The notes beneath the pieces are model-generated. The model ran no database searches and was not told the DNA's origin. It was given only the letters and a program-made list of their open reading frames with translations. Shown here piece after piece: positions 4,772-10,468 of a stretch of DNA of 11,441 nucleotides; the stretch's first letter is position 1, and each line of letters starts with the position of its first letter. The position numbers were made by a program, and so were the translations under genes. Source of the DNA: Treponema sp. (GTDB lineage: Bacteria; Spirochaetota; Spirochaetia; Treponematales; Breznakiellaceae); NCBI GenBank assembly GCA_031281925.1, contig JAITES010000048.1:1-11441 (forward strand), written 5' to 3'.

Positions 4772-6787
4772 CTACCTCTCAATAATCCAGGTTTCGTAGG
4801 CTTCCAGCGTCTTTTTTCCCAGATTCCCCGCGTCCACGCTCTGTTTTTCCGGGCTAAAGTTCATCACAAAGATGTAGTCCTTCTTCCCGGTACTGCGGAT
4901 CTGGGCGGTAACTCCTTTGGGAAGCACGGTATCCAGGGCGGGTTTAAGGCCGCAGTCTTTCACTCTGTCATGGTAGAAATCCTTAAGGAAATCAAGTCCG
5001 GTACGGGCTGCAATGAACCAGGCTTTACCCTTGCCGTAACTGTTCACCGTAAGGGCGGGGCGGCCTGAGTAGAAATCGCTGCCGTAACTTGCCAGTACTT
5101 CTGCGCCCCTTGAATGAATGAGTTCGCAGAAATCGTACACTTCGTATTTTTTGTTTTTCCAGTTGATACTGTTTCTGTCCTGAGGATACAGGGAGTCGAT
5201 CTCTTCGCACCAGATGCCCAGAATCTCCTTGAGGGGGCCGGGGAAGCCTCCGGTAAAACAGAGGTCGTTTTCATCGGTATAGCCTGTAATATATGTTGCG
5301 ACAAATGTGCCGCCCTTTTTGACAAAGGCTTCAATGGCTTCGGCAACTCCGTTACGGAGCATGTAGAGCATGGGGGCAACGACAAGATCGTAACCTTCAA
5401 GGCTCTGTTTCGAGTCGATAATATCCACGGGGATGCCCATCTGCCAGAAACAGGAATAGTGTTCGATTACCGTTTTTTCATAGCCGTGTTTGGCCTGCAG
5501 GAGGCCCTTGATATCGTCCAGGATCCAACGGACATTCCAGTCGTAGATGATCGCTGCCTTCGAAGGCGTTGCCGCTCCCACAAGGCCGTCAAGGCCCCTG
5601 AGCCGCTCTCCCACGGCCTTTACATCGGCAAAGACTCTTGTGTTTTCCGTTCCCTCGTGATCCACTACCGCTCCGTGGAACTTCTCCGAGGAACCCCGGC
5701 CCTTGCGGAACTGGAAGTACTGCACCGTGTCGGAACCGTGGGCCAGGGCCTGCATGGACTGGAGCATGTGTACATTGGGCCGGTGGAGCTTGGTTACAGG
5801 CCGCCAGTTGGTAGCCGAGGGGGAAGATTCCATCAGCATGAAGGGCCGCTTTTTAAGGCTGCGGGTAAGATCGTGCCTGAAGGAAAATTCCACGCCCAGG
5901 GCAATATCGTCCGCAGTTCCCGTCCATTGGGGGTAGGAGTCCCAGGATGCAACATCAAGGACTTCCGCCAGACGGAAATAGTCTATGCCCGGATATGTGC
6001 CCATGAGGTTCGTCGTACAGGGAATTTTTGGGGTAAACTGCCTTAAGGGGGCGATTTCCCAGAGGTAGAAGTCCCTGAACTGCTCGGTGGTAAAACGCAT
6101 CCAGTCCAGATTGAGGCCGTGGGTACTCTCTTCGCCGATGGGGCTGGGGCTTTCCACCTGCGACCAGTCGGTATAGGTATGGCTCCAGAAACTGGTCCAC
6201 CAGGCCTCGTTGAGTGCCTCAATGCTGCCGTATTTTTTCTTCAGGTATTCCCGGAAACGTTCCTGGCAGAGGGGGCAGTGACATTCTCCGCCGTATTCGT
6301 TGGAAATATGCCATACTCCCAGAGCGGGGTGGTCTTTGTAGCGTTCCGCCAGTTTGGAATTGATAAGCCTTACCTTTTCCCGGTACACGGGGGAGGAGAG
6401 GCAATGGTTATGCCTTGCTCCGTGGAGATTCCGCGTGCGGTTCCGGTTCACCCGAAGCACCTCCGGGTAGCGCTGACTCATCCAGGCAGGCCGGGCGCCG
6501 GAAGGGGTGGCCAGCACGGCGACGATGCCGTTTTTTGCCAGCATGTCCATCACTTCATCAAGCCATTCAAAATGATACTCGCCTTCGGCGCTTTCCAGTG
6601 CGGTCCAGGCGAAGATCCCGACCGAAAGGCTGTTGATGCCGGCAAGTTTTGCCAGGCGCATGTCTTCCTTCCAGATGGTATCCTTCTGTTTTAACCACTG
6701 ATCGGGGTTATAGTCTCCTCCGTGAAGAATATGGGGAAAATTTGCAACAATGGGTGGATATACTTCGTTATTAAGGCCTTCTTTCAT
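4772..6787 (-). CDS. GH42 beta-galactosidase
   Basis: The 671-residue protein is a full-length family 42 glycoside hydrolase, which removes terminal beta-D-galactose with retention of configuration. The entry motif HGGDYNPDQW is at residues 22-31. The acid/base glutamate is Glu164 in WHISNEYGG and the nucleophile is Glu320 in FMLMESSPSATNW. Cys129 and the cluster Cys169, Cys171 and Cys174 (ECHCPLC) match the structural zinc site of this family. The end should hold the trimerisation-like and small C-terminal domains; PALTVNSYGKGKAWFIAAR fits the former. No signal peptide is seen, so it acts in the cytoplasm on imported oligosaccharides. The start has AGGAG (4-strand positions 6794-6798) 6 bases upstream. 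It converges on the defence operon and diverges from flaB. Lactose is only one possible substrate; plant or host galactosides are equally plausible. Confidence 0.94.
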   Translation of the reverse strand: MKEGLNNEVYPPIVANFPHILHGGDYNPDQWLKQKDTIWKEDMRLAKLAGINSLSVGIFAWTALESAEGEYHFEWLDEVMDMLAKNGIVAVLATPSGARPAWMSQRYPEVLRVNRNRTRNLHGARHNHCLSSPVYREKVRLINSKLAERYKDHPALGVWHISNEYGGECHCPLCQERFREYLKKKYGSIEALNEAWWTSFWSHTYTDWSQVESPSPIGEESTHGLNLDWMRFTTEQFRDFYLWEIAPLRQFTPKIPCTTNLMGTYPGIDYFRLAEVLDVASWDSYPQWTGTADDIALGVEFSFRHDLTRSLKKRPFMLMESSPSATNWRPVTKLHRPNVHMLQSMQALAHGSDTVQYFQFRKGRGSSEKFHGAVVDHEGTENTRVFADVKAVGERLRGLDGLVGAATPSKAAIIYDWNVRWILDDIKGLLQAKHGYEKTVIEHYSCFWQMGIPVDIIDSKQSLEGYDLVVAPMLYMLRNGVAEAIEAFVKKGGTFVATYITGYTDENDLCFTGGFPGPLKEILGIWCEEIDSLYPQDRNSINWKNKKYEVYDFCELIHSRGAEVLASYGSDFYSGRPALTVNSYGKGKAWFIAARTGLDFLKDFYHDRVKDCGLKPALDTVLPKGVTAQIRSTGKKDYIFVMNFSPEKQSVDAGNLGKKTLEAYETWIIER

Positions 6788-6806
6788 TTCTGTCTCCTCT
6801 GTGAGA

Positions 6807-6812
6807 ATTATA
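6807..6812 (-). promoter_or_regulatory. -10 element of the beta-galactosidase promoter
   Basis: The reverse strand reads TATAAT, a perfect -10, about 20 bases upstream of the beta-galactosidase start codon. The hexamer at the ideal -35 distance (6830-6835) reads TATTTT, a poor match. Expression may therefore depend on an activator. The -35 region lies within 4 bases of the divergent sigma-28 promoter for flaB. Confidence 0.5.
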
Positions 6813-6838
6813 GTACATACAACATTAAAAAAATACCC

Positions 6839-6865
6839 TAAAGGTAAATTTTCAAAAACCGATAT
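6839..6865 (+). promoter_or_regulatory. Sigma-28 (FliA/WhiG-type) promoter for flaB
   Basis: TAAA (6839-6842), a 15-bp spacer and ACCGATAT (6858-6865) match the flagellar sigma consensus TAAA-N15-GCCGATAA, including the central CCGAT. Transcription would begin near 6872, about 250 bases before the flaB start codon. This is the expected promoter class for a spirochaetal filament gene. No competing housekeeping promoter was seen closer to the gene. Confidence 0.7.
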
Positions 6866-7053
6866 TTATAATGATACCGCTCAGGATCATGTGCCCGTTG
6901 GGCCTCCTGATCCCGGGCGGGGTGGAACTTAACGGTTCCCCCTCAGTCTTCCGGGGACGGACGGATTGAGGGCAACAGTGGCACAACGGATTAAAATCCG
7001 TGGAACGTCTCCGTTGGGGATGTTCCAAAAATGAAAACGTAAAAGTTTTCATC

Positions 7054-7065
7054 AGCATGGATGCT
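7054..7065 (+). promoter_or_regulatory. Possible CsrA site in the flaB leader
   Basis: AGCA-TGGA-TGCT is a small hairpin presenting GGA in its loop, and CATGGATG resembles the CsrA preference ACARGGAUGU. A second GGA, in the ribosome-binding site (7110-7112), lies 51 bases downstream in its own hairpin. A pair of sites with one over the ribosome-binding site is how CsrA represses flagellin in Bacillus and acts on flaB in Borrelia. Binding here is inferred. Confidence 0.4.
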
Positions 7066-7101
7066 ACAGTGATTTCTGCCAAAGGGGCAGAAACGCTGAA
7101 A

Positions 7102-7114
7102 ACTCCAAAGGAGT
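7102..7114 (+). promoter_or_regulatory. flaB ribosome-binding site inside a hairpin
   Basis: ACTCC (7102-7106) pairs with GGAGT (7110-7114) around an AAA loop, hiding GGAG 6 bases before the flaB ATG at 7120. The loop and closing pairs, CCAAAGG, repeat those of the hairpin at 7073-7093. This site decides the start at 7120 rather than further upstream. Confidence 0.55.
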
Positions 7115-7119
7115 GTTTT

Positions 7120-7980
7120 ATGATTATCAATCACAACCTTAGCGCAATGTTTGCCGACAGATCCCTCAAAGTCACCCAGAATTATCTGGACAAGAACATG
7201 GAGAAACTGTCGAGCGGCTTGCGGATCAACCGCGCCGGTGATGATGCTTCGGGACTCGCTGTTTCTGAGAAGATGCGGTCCCAGATCCGGGGTTTGAATC
7301 AGGCGTCAACAAACGCCCAGAACGGTATTTCGTTTATTCAGACTACGGAAGGTTATCTCCAGGAATCCGAAGACATTATTCAGCGTATGCGTGAACTGGC
7401 CGTGCAGTCTTCCAACGGTATTTATTCTGCGGAAGACCGGATGTACATTCAGGTTGAGGTTTCGGCCTTGATCGATGAAGTAGATCGGATTGCCTCCCAT
7501 GCTCAGTTTAACGGAATGAATCTTCTGACCGGAAGGTTCGGGCGGGAAATCGGCGAGAACGTGATTACCGCTTCCATGTGGCTCCATATCGGCGCCAACA
7601 TGGATCAGCGTGAACGGGTATATATCGGCACCATGACTGCCAAGGCCCTTGGGGTCCGCAATGTCGGTGACGAATCAATTCTTTCACTGTCAAGTCCTGA
7701 CAGTGCCAACCGTGCCATTGGAACCCTCGACGAAGCGATCAAGAGAATTAACAAGCAGCGTGCTGATCTTGGCGCCTATCAGAACCGTCTGGAGCATGCG
7801 GTCCGCGGCCTCGATATCGGGGCTGAAAATCTGCAGGCCTCCGAATCCCGCATTCGGGATACCAACATGGCTAATGAGATGGTCGGTTATACCAAAAACC
7901 AGATCCTTAGTCAGTCCGGTACCGCAATGCTGGCTCAGGCCAATCAGAGAAGTCAGACAGTGCTTCAGCTTCTCCAGTAA
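7120..7980 (+). CDS. flaB: Flagellin core filament protein FlaB
   Basis: The 286-residue protein is a typical spirochaetal FlaB, the core protein of the periplasmic flagellar filament. The N-terminal coiled-coil region has MIINHNLSAMFADR and EKLSSGLRINRAGDDASGLAVSEKM, with NAQNGISFIQTTEG and MRELAVQSSNGIYSAEDR following. The C-terminal helix has GAYQNRLEHAVRGLDIGAENLQASESRIRDTNMANEM and ends TVLQLLQ. The middle domain is short, as in other FlaB proteins. There is no signal peptide, consistent with export through the flagellar apparatus. Start 7120 is fixed by the N-terminal match and the GGAG site 6 bases upstream. The gene stands alone between a beta-galactosidase and an RNA methyltransferase, without other flagellar genes, and is probably transcribed by itself from the sigma-28 promoter at 6839-6865. 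Confidence 0.97.
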   Translation: MIINHNLSAMFADRSLKVTQNYLDKNMEKLSSGLRINRAGDDASGLAVSEKMRSQIRGLNQASTNAQNGISFIQTTEGYLQESEDIIQRMRELAVQSSNGIYSAEDRMYIQVEVSALIDEVDRIASHAQFNGMNLLTGRFGREIGENVITASMWLHIGANMDQRERVYIGTMTAKALGVRNVGDESILSLSSPDSANRAIGTLDEAIKRINKQRADLGAYQNRLEHAVRGLDIGAENLQASESRIRDTNMANEMVGYTKNQILSQSGTAMLAQANQRSQTVLQLLQ

Positions 7981-8000
7981 GACAGGAGAAAGACGTTCCG

Positions 8001-8054
8001 GGAGTTTTTCCAAAAGGAAATTTTCCAAAGGAAAATTTTTTGAAGAAAAACTCC
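8001..8054 (+). other. Nested hairpins in the flaB 3' untranslated region
   Basis: GGAGTTTTT (8001-8009) pairs perfectly with AAAAACTCC (8046-8054). Inside, AAATTTTCC (8018-8026), loop AAA, GGAAAATTT (8030-8038) form another perfect 9-bp stem followed by TTT. The inner hairpin may itself terminate some transcripts. The CCAAAGG apex of the inner stem is the same as in two hairpins of the flaB leader. Confidence 0.5.
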
Positions 8055-8098
8055 TAAGCGTTACCGTGTTGAAAAACGCGATAATGCACGGAAAGGCG

Positions 8099-8133
8099 CC
8101 CTTCCGGCTAATTGCCGGAAGGGTTTCTTTTTT
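8099..8133 (+). terminator. Strong intrinsic terminator for flaB, embedded in the rlmB 3' end
   Basis: CCCTTCCGGC (8099-8108), loop TAATT and GCCGGAAGGG (8114-8123) form a perfect 10-bp GC-rich stem, followed by TTTCTTTTTT. This is a textbook rho-independent terminator for the + strand. The right arm and T run lie within the last codons of the convergent RlmB-type gene, where they encode its Lys/Arg-rich tail RRQKRNPSGN. On the minus strand the stem is followed only by CGCCTTTCC, so termination in that direction would be weaker. Confidence 0.88.
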
Positions 8134-8854
8134 GGCGGCGGACTTCGTACAACAGGATTCCTGCCGCAACGGAAACATTGAGGGAATCAATGCGCCCCAG
8201 GGAAGGGATGCCGATCAGGGCGTCACAGCGTTCCCGCAGGAGACGGGAGATGCCTTCCCCCTCGCTTCCCAGAATGATTGCAACCCTGCCTTTGAGATCT
8301 TTTTTATATGCGTTTTCCCCTTCCATGTCGGCGCCGTAAACCCAGAAACCTGACTCCTTGAGCATATCAATGGCCCGCACGAGATTGGCCTCCTCCGCAG
8401 CGGGAACCCAAGCAGACGCCCCCGCAGAAGTCCTGCCGATCACTTCCGCATTTTTTGCGCTGCGGGCCTTCCGGCTAATTACCAGATCTACGGCAAACTG
8501 ATCGCAGCAGCGCAGTATCGCTCCGTAGTTGTGGGGATCGGTGATCTCGTCCAGTATGAGTACCAGGGCATCCGAGTCTTCCGCAAGGCCCGCTAAAAAA
8601 TCTTCCACGCTTATATCGGCAGAAAAACTGCCGCCCCCGGCATTGCCTTCAATCTGCAGCGCTATTCCCCGGTGTCCGGGAGCCAGGCGATCCAGATCGT
8701 AAGTCCCCGTCCGGTCTACCCGGATCTTGCGTGTCTGCGCCAGCGCCAGCAGTTCCCGCGCCCTGGGCCCCGCCTTGGCGACAAGAAGACTCGTGGCAGG
8801 TTTCCCCGCCTTAATCCATTCTTCGATAGCATGAAAGCCTGTTAGATACGTCAA
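8108..8854 (-). CDS. rlmB: SpoU/TrmH-family rRNA 2'-O-methyltransferase (RlmB type)
   Basis: The 248-residue protein has an L30e-like substrate-binding part (MTYLTGFHAIEEWIKAG, residues 1-70) and a C-terminal SPOUT knot. The three SpoU motifs are intact. Motif 1 is LDEITDPHNYGAILRCC (Asp106, Asn109, Gly111, Arg115), motif 2 is ILGSEGEGISRL (196-201), and motif 3 is IPSLGRIDSLNVSVAAGILLYE (Asn226). These bind S-adenosylmethionine and methylate a ribose 2'-OH. RlmB modifies the 23S rRNA guanosine equivalent to E. coli G2251, and the length and L30e part fit it best; another TrmH paralogue cannot be excluded. Translation probably starts at TTG 8854, since AAAGGA (8860-8865 region) is well placed and no ATG is near. 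It follows the ribonuclease gene by 58 bp, probably in one operon. Confidence 0.88.
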   Translation of the reverse strand: MTYLTGFHAIEEWIKAGKPATSLLVAKAGPRARELLALAQTRKIRVDRTGTYDLDRLAPGHRGIALQIEGNAGGGSFSADISVEDFLAGLAEDSDALVLILDEITDPHNYGAILRCCDQFAVDLVISRKARSAKNAEVIGRTSAGASAWVPAAEEANLVRAIDMLKESGFWVYGADMEGENAYKKDLKGRVAIILGSEGEGISRLLRERCDALIGIPSLGRIDSLNVSVAAGILLYEVRRQKRNPSGN

Positions 8855-8912
8855 TGTTTTTCCTTTGTTTTTTGCCTTCTTTGACCTTGCAGTAAAAATT
8901 CTTCAAGGCATT

Positions 8913-10322
8913 TTAATTCAATGCGTAGGTTTTGCCGTACTTTACAATCTCGTTGGCATAGCCTTTGCCGGAAAGGAATTTGGTGAACGCCGCCTGGGCT
9001 CTGGATTCGCCGTGAACCAGGAGGATCTTCTTGAGCCTGGAAGTATCCAGCGACGACAGCCATTCCGTGGCCTCGGCGTAATCGGCATGGGCGCTGAATG
9101 CGTTGATCTCTTCAACTTCCGCCCGGCGCTTGAACCACTGCCCGTGTATTTTTACCTCCGCATCGCGGTTACGGATCCGCCGGCCCAGGGTATTTTCCGC
9201 CATGTAGCCTACGGTAAGAACAGTGGTATTGGGATCTTCGATGTTGTGTATCAGGTGATGCTGAATACGGCCCGCCTCGCACATGCCGTCCGCAGAGATA
9301 ATGATAAGAGGGCCCTCGTGATCATTAAGGGCCTTTGATTCGTCGACACTGGTTGTAAAATGGAGACTGTTGAAACCGAAAGGATTCTTGTGATGCTTGA
9401 TGAAGGCTGCCTTTATATCCTCGTCGTAACATTCGGGGTGTACCTGGAAGATCGTCGTGGCGTTGGTGGCCATGGGGGAATCTACATAGATTGGGATCTC
9501 CGGTATTTCCCCATCGTCCGTCAGAAGGTGAAAGTAGTACACCAGTTCCTGGGTACGTTCAATGGCAAAGGAAGGAATCAGGATCTTGCCCCGGTTTTCT
9601 ACGGCCCGTTTTGCCACAGCGGCAAGCTTTGCCATGGACTGGTCCCCCGAATCGTGGCGCCTGTCTCCGTAGGTGCTCTCCAGAACAATGTAGTCGGGAG
9701 CGGGGATCTTAAAATCGGGATCGCGGATGATGGGCTTGTTTTTCCGGCCCAGATCGCCTGAACAGAGTATCCGTACTTCCTTTCCGTCTTTTTTTACCGT
9801 TACAAGCGCCATGGCGGAGCCCAGAATGTGGCCCGCGTCAAAAAATTCAAGTTCAATACCGTCGCCTATGTAGATGGGCCGGTTGTAGGAGATGCCTATC
9901 ATCTGGCCGGTAGCCTGGATAGCGTCCTTTTCATTAAAGAGGGGTTCCCAGGTAAATTTTTCACCCCGCTTGCCGGCCTGTTTCCGCAGATATACGGCAT
10001 CCCTGGCCTGAATGTTGGCCGAATCCATCATGATAAGGCTGGCGATGTCCCGGCTTGCCGGAGTCGTGTAGATATTCTTATTGTAGCCTTTTTTGGCCAA
10101 AAGCGGCAGGAGTCCGCAGTGATCCAGATGCCCGTGGGTGAGAATGGCGGCCTCTATCCGGTCAGGCTCAATGCCCAGTTCCCGGTTTTTGCGATCCGCC
10201 TCCGCCCGCGCGCCCTGAAAGGCCCCGCAGTCGATGAGGTAGCTTTTACCGTCAATCTCCAGTACGTGTTTGGAGCCGGTAACTTCTTCCGCCGCCCCCA
10301 GTGAGTAAAATTGCAGTTCCAT
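8913..10322 (-). CDS. Metallo-beta-lactamase/beta-CASP RNA-processing nuclease
   Basis: This 469-residue protein is a member of the bacterial CPSF/Ysh1-like group. LTHGHLDHCG gives the metal ligands His63, His65, Asp67 and His68. DAGHILGSA gives His165 and ILCSGDLGR gives Asp190. The beta-CASP domain fills the middle (about 200-400, with APDYIVLESTYGDR at its entry). The C-terminal RNA-specific part has AFSAHADY (His412) and LLVHGES (His437). All catalytic residues are present, so it should be an active zinc-dependent RNase in the cytoplasm. No KH domains precede it, unlike archaeal relatives, and it lacks the layout of RNase J. It starts at ATG 10322 after AAGGGG and has its own strong promoter. 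The downstream rRNA methyltransferase suggests an RNA-maturation operon. The substrate is unknown. Confidence 0.9.
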   Translation of the reverse strand: MELQFYSLGAAEEVTGSKHVLEIDGKSYLIDCGAFQGARAEADRKNRELGIEPDRIEAAILTHGHLDHCGLLPLLAKKGYNKNIYTTPASRDIASLIMMDSANIQARDAVYLRKQAGKRGEKFTWEPLFNEKDAIQATGQMIGISYNRPIYIGDGIELEFFDAGHILGSAMALVTVKKDGKEVRILCSGDLGRKNKPIIRDPDFKIPAPDYIVLESTYGDRRHDSGDQSMAKLAAVAKRAVENRGKILIPSFAIERTQELVYYFHLLTDDGEIPEIPIYVDSPMATNATTIFQVHPECYDEDIKAAFIKHHKNPFGFNSLHFTTSVDESKALNDHEGPLIIISADGMCEAGRIQHHLIHNIEDPNTTVLTVGYMAENTLGRRIRNRDAEVKIHGQWFKRRAEVEEINAFSAHADYAEATEWLSSLDTSRLKKILLVHGESRAQAAFTKFLSGKGYANEIVKYGKTYALN

Positions 10323-10344
10323 TCGGTACCCCTTCGATAGATCC

Positions 10345-10372
10345 AGAATACTTGTTATTTCCTTACTGTCAA
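10345..10372 (-). promoter_or_regulatory. Promoter of the beta-CASP nuclease-rlmB operon
   Basis: The reverse strand has TTGACA (10367-10372), a 16-bp spacer and TATTCT (10345-10350). The -35 is perfect and the -10 matches four of six positions. It ends 22 bases before the ATG at 10322. This is a housekeeping-type promoter that could drive both RNA genes. Confidence 0.6.
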
Positions 10373-10402
10373 GTTTATTGTATTATGTAGCAATGGAGTT
10401 AT

Positions 10403-10419
10403 GCGGAACTTCGTTCCGC
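10403..10419 (+). other. TTC-loop hairpin upstream of the alpha-mannosidase
   Basis: GCGGAAC (10403-10409), loop TTC and GTTCCGC (10413-10419) form a perfect 7-bp stem. Its apex ACTTCGT is shared with the hairpin at 364-384, while the stem sequence is unrelated. The right arm with the next two bases (CCGCTT, 10416-10421) can alternatively pair with AAGCGG at 10432-10437, part of the next hairpin. Confidence 0.55.
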
Positions 10420-10430
10420 TTCGATTAACG

Positions 10431-10461
10431 TAAGCGGCGAGACGTCCGCTTCTTATAGGAG
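10431..10461 (+). promoter_or_regulatory. Conserved hairpin plus ribosome-binding site module, copy 2
   Basis: This matches 397-427 at 29 of 31 positions. AAGCGG (10432-10437) pairs with CCGCTT (10446-10451), an inner CG/CG pair closes an AGA triloop, and the block runs into ATAGGAG, the ribosome-binding site of the alpha-mannosidase. AGGAGG (10457-10462) is 6 bases from ATG 10469. The same module in front of two carbohydrate genes suggests shared translational control or a dispersed RNA element. Confidence 0.55.
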
Positions 10462-10468
10462 GATATAT

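Larger units (their letters stand above)
6872..7119 (+). other. Long, hairpin-rich 5' leader of flaB
   Basis: The stretch between the sigma-28 promoter and the flaB start holds no convincing gene but at least eight local hairpins. They are: 6884-6913 (GGATCA/TGATCC plus inner GCCC/GGGC); 6920-6942 (GGAAC/GTTCC extended by GGG/CCC); 6986-7001 (ACGGAT/ATCCGT); 7002-7026 (11 bp with two G-T pairs, GTT loop); 7031-7052 (ATGAAAAC/GTTTTCAT); 7054-7065 (AGCA/TGCT, TGGA loop); 7073-7093 (TTTCTGCC/GGCAGAAA); and 7102-7114 (ACTCC/GGAGT, AAA loop), which contains the ribosome-binding site. Such density over 250 bases suggests control of stability or translation. An open frame extending upstream to 7000 is not considered coding. 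Confidence 0.6.

Noticed and set aside
5114..6046. A 310-codon open frame on the + strand
   Set aside because: It lies wholly antisense to the beta-galactosidase, whose catalytic and zinc motifs are intact. Its translation shows no recognisable family features, so it is a shadow of GC-rich codon use.
7000..7119. Upstream extension of the flaB reading frame by 40 residues
   Set aside because: FlaB proteins begin with MIINHN at 7120, where a well-placed GGAG site lies. The upstream stretch is made of consecutive hairpins, consistent with an untranslated leader.
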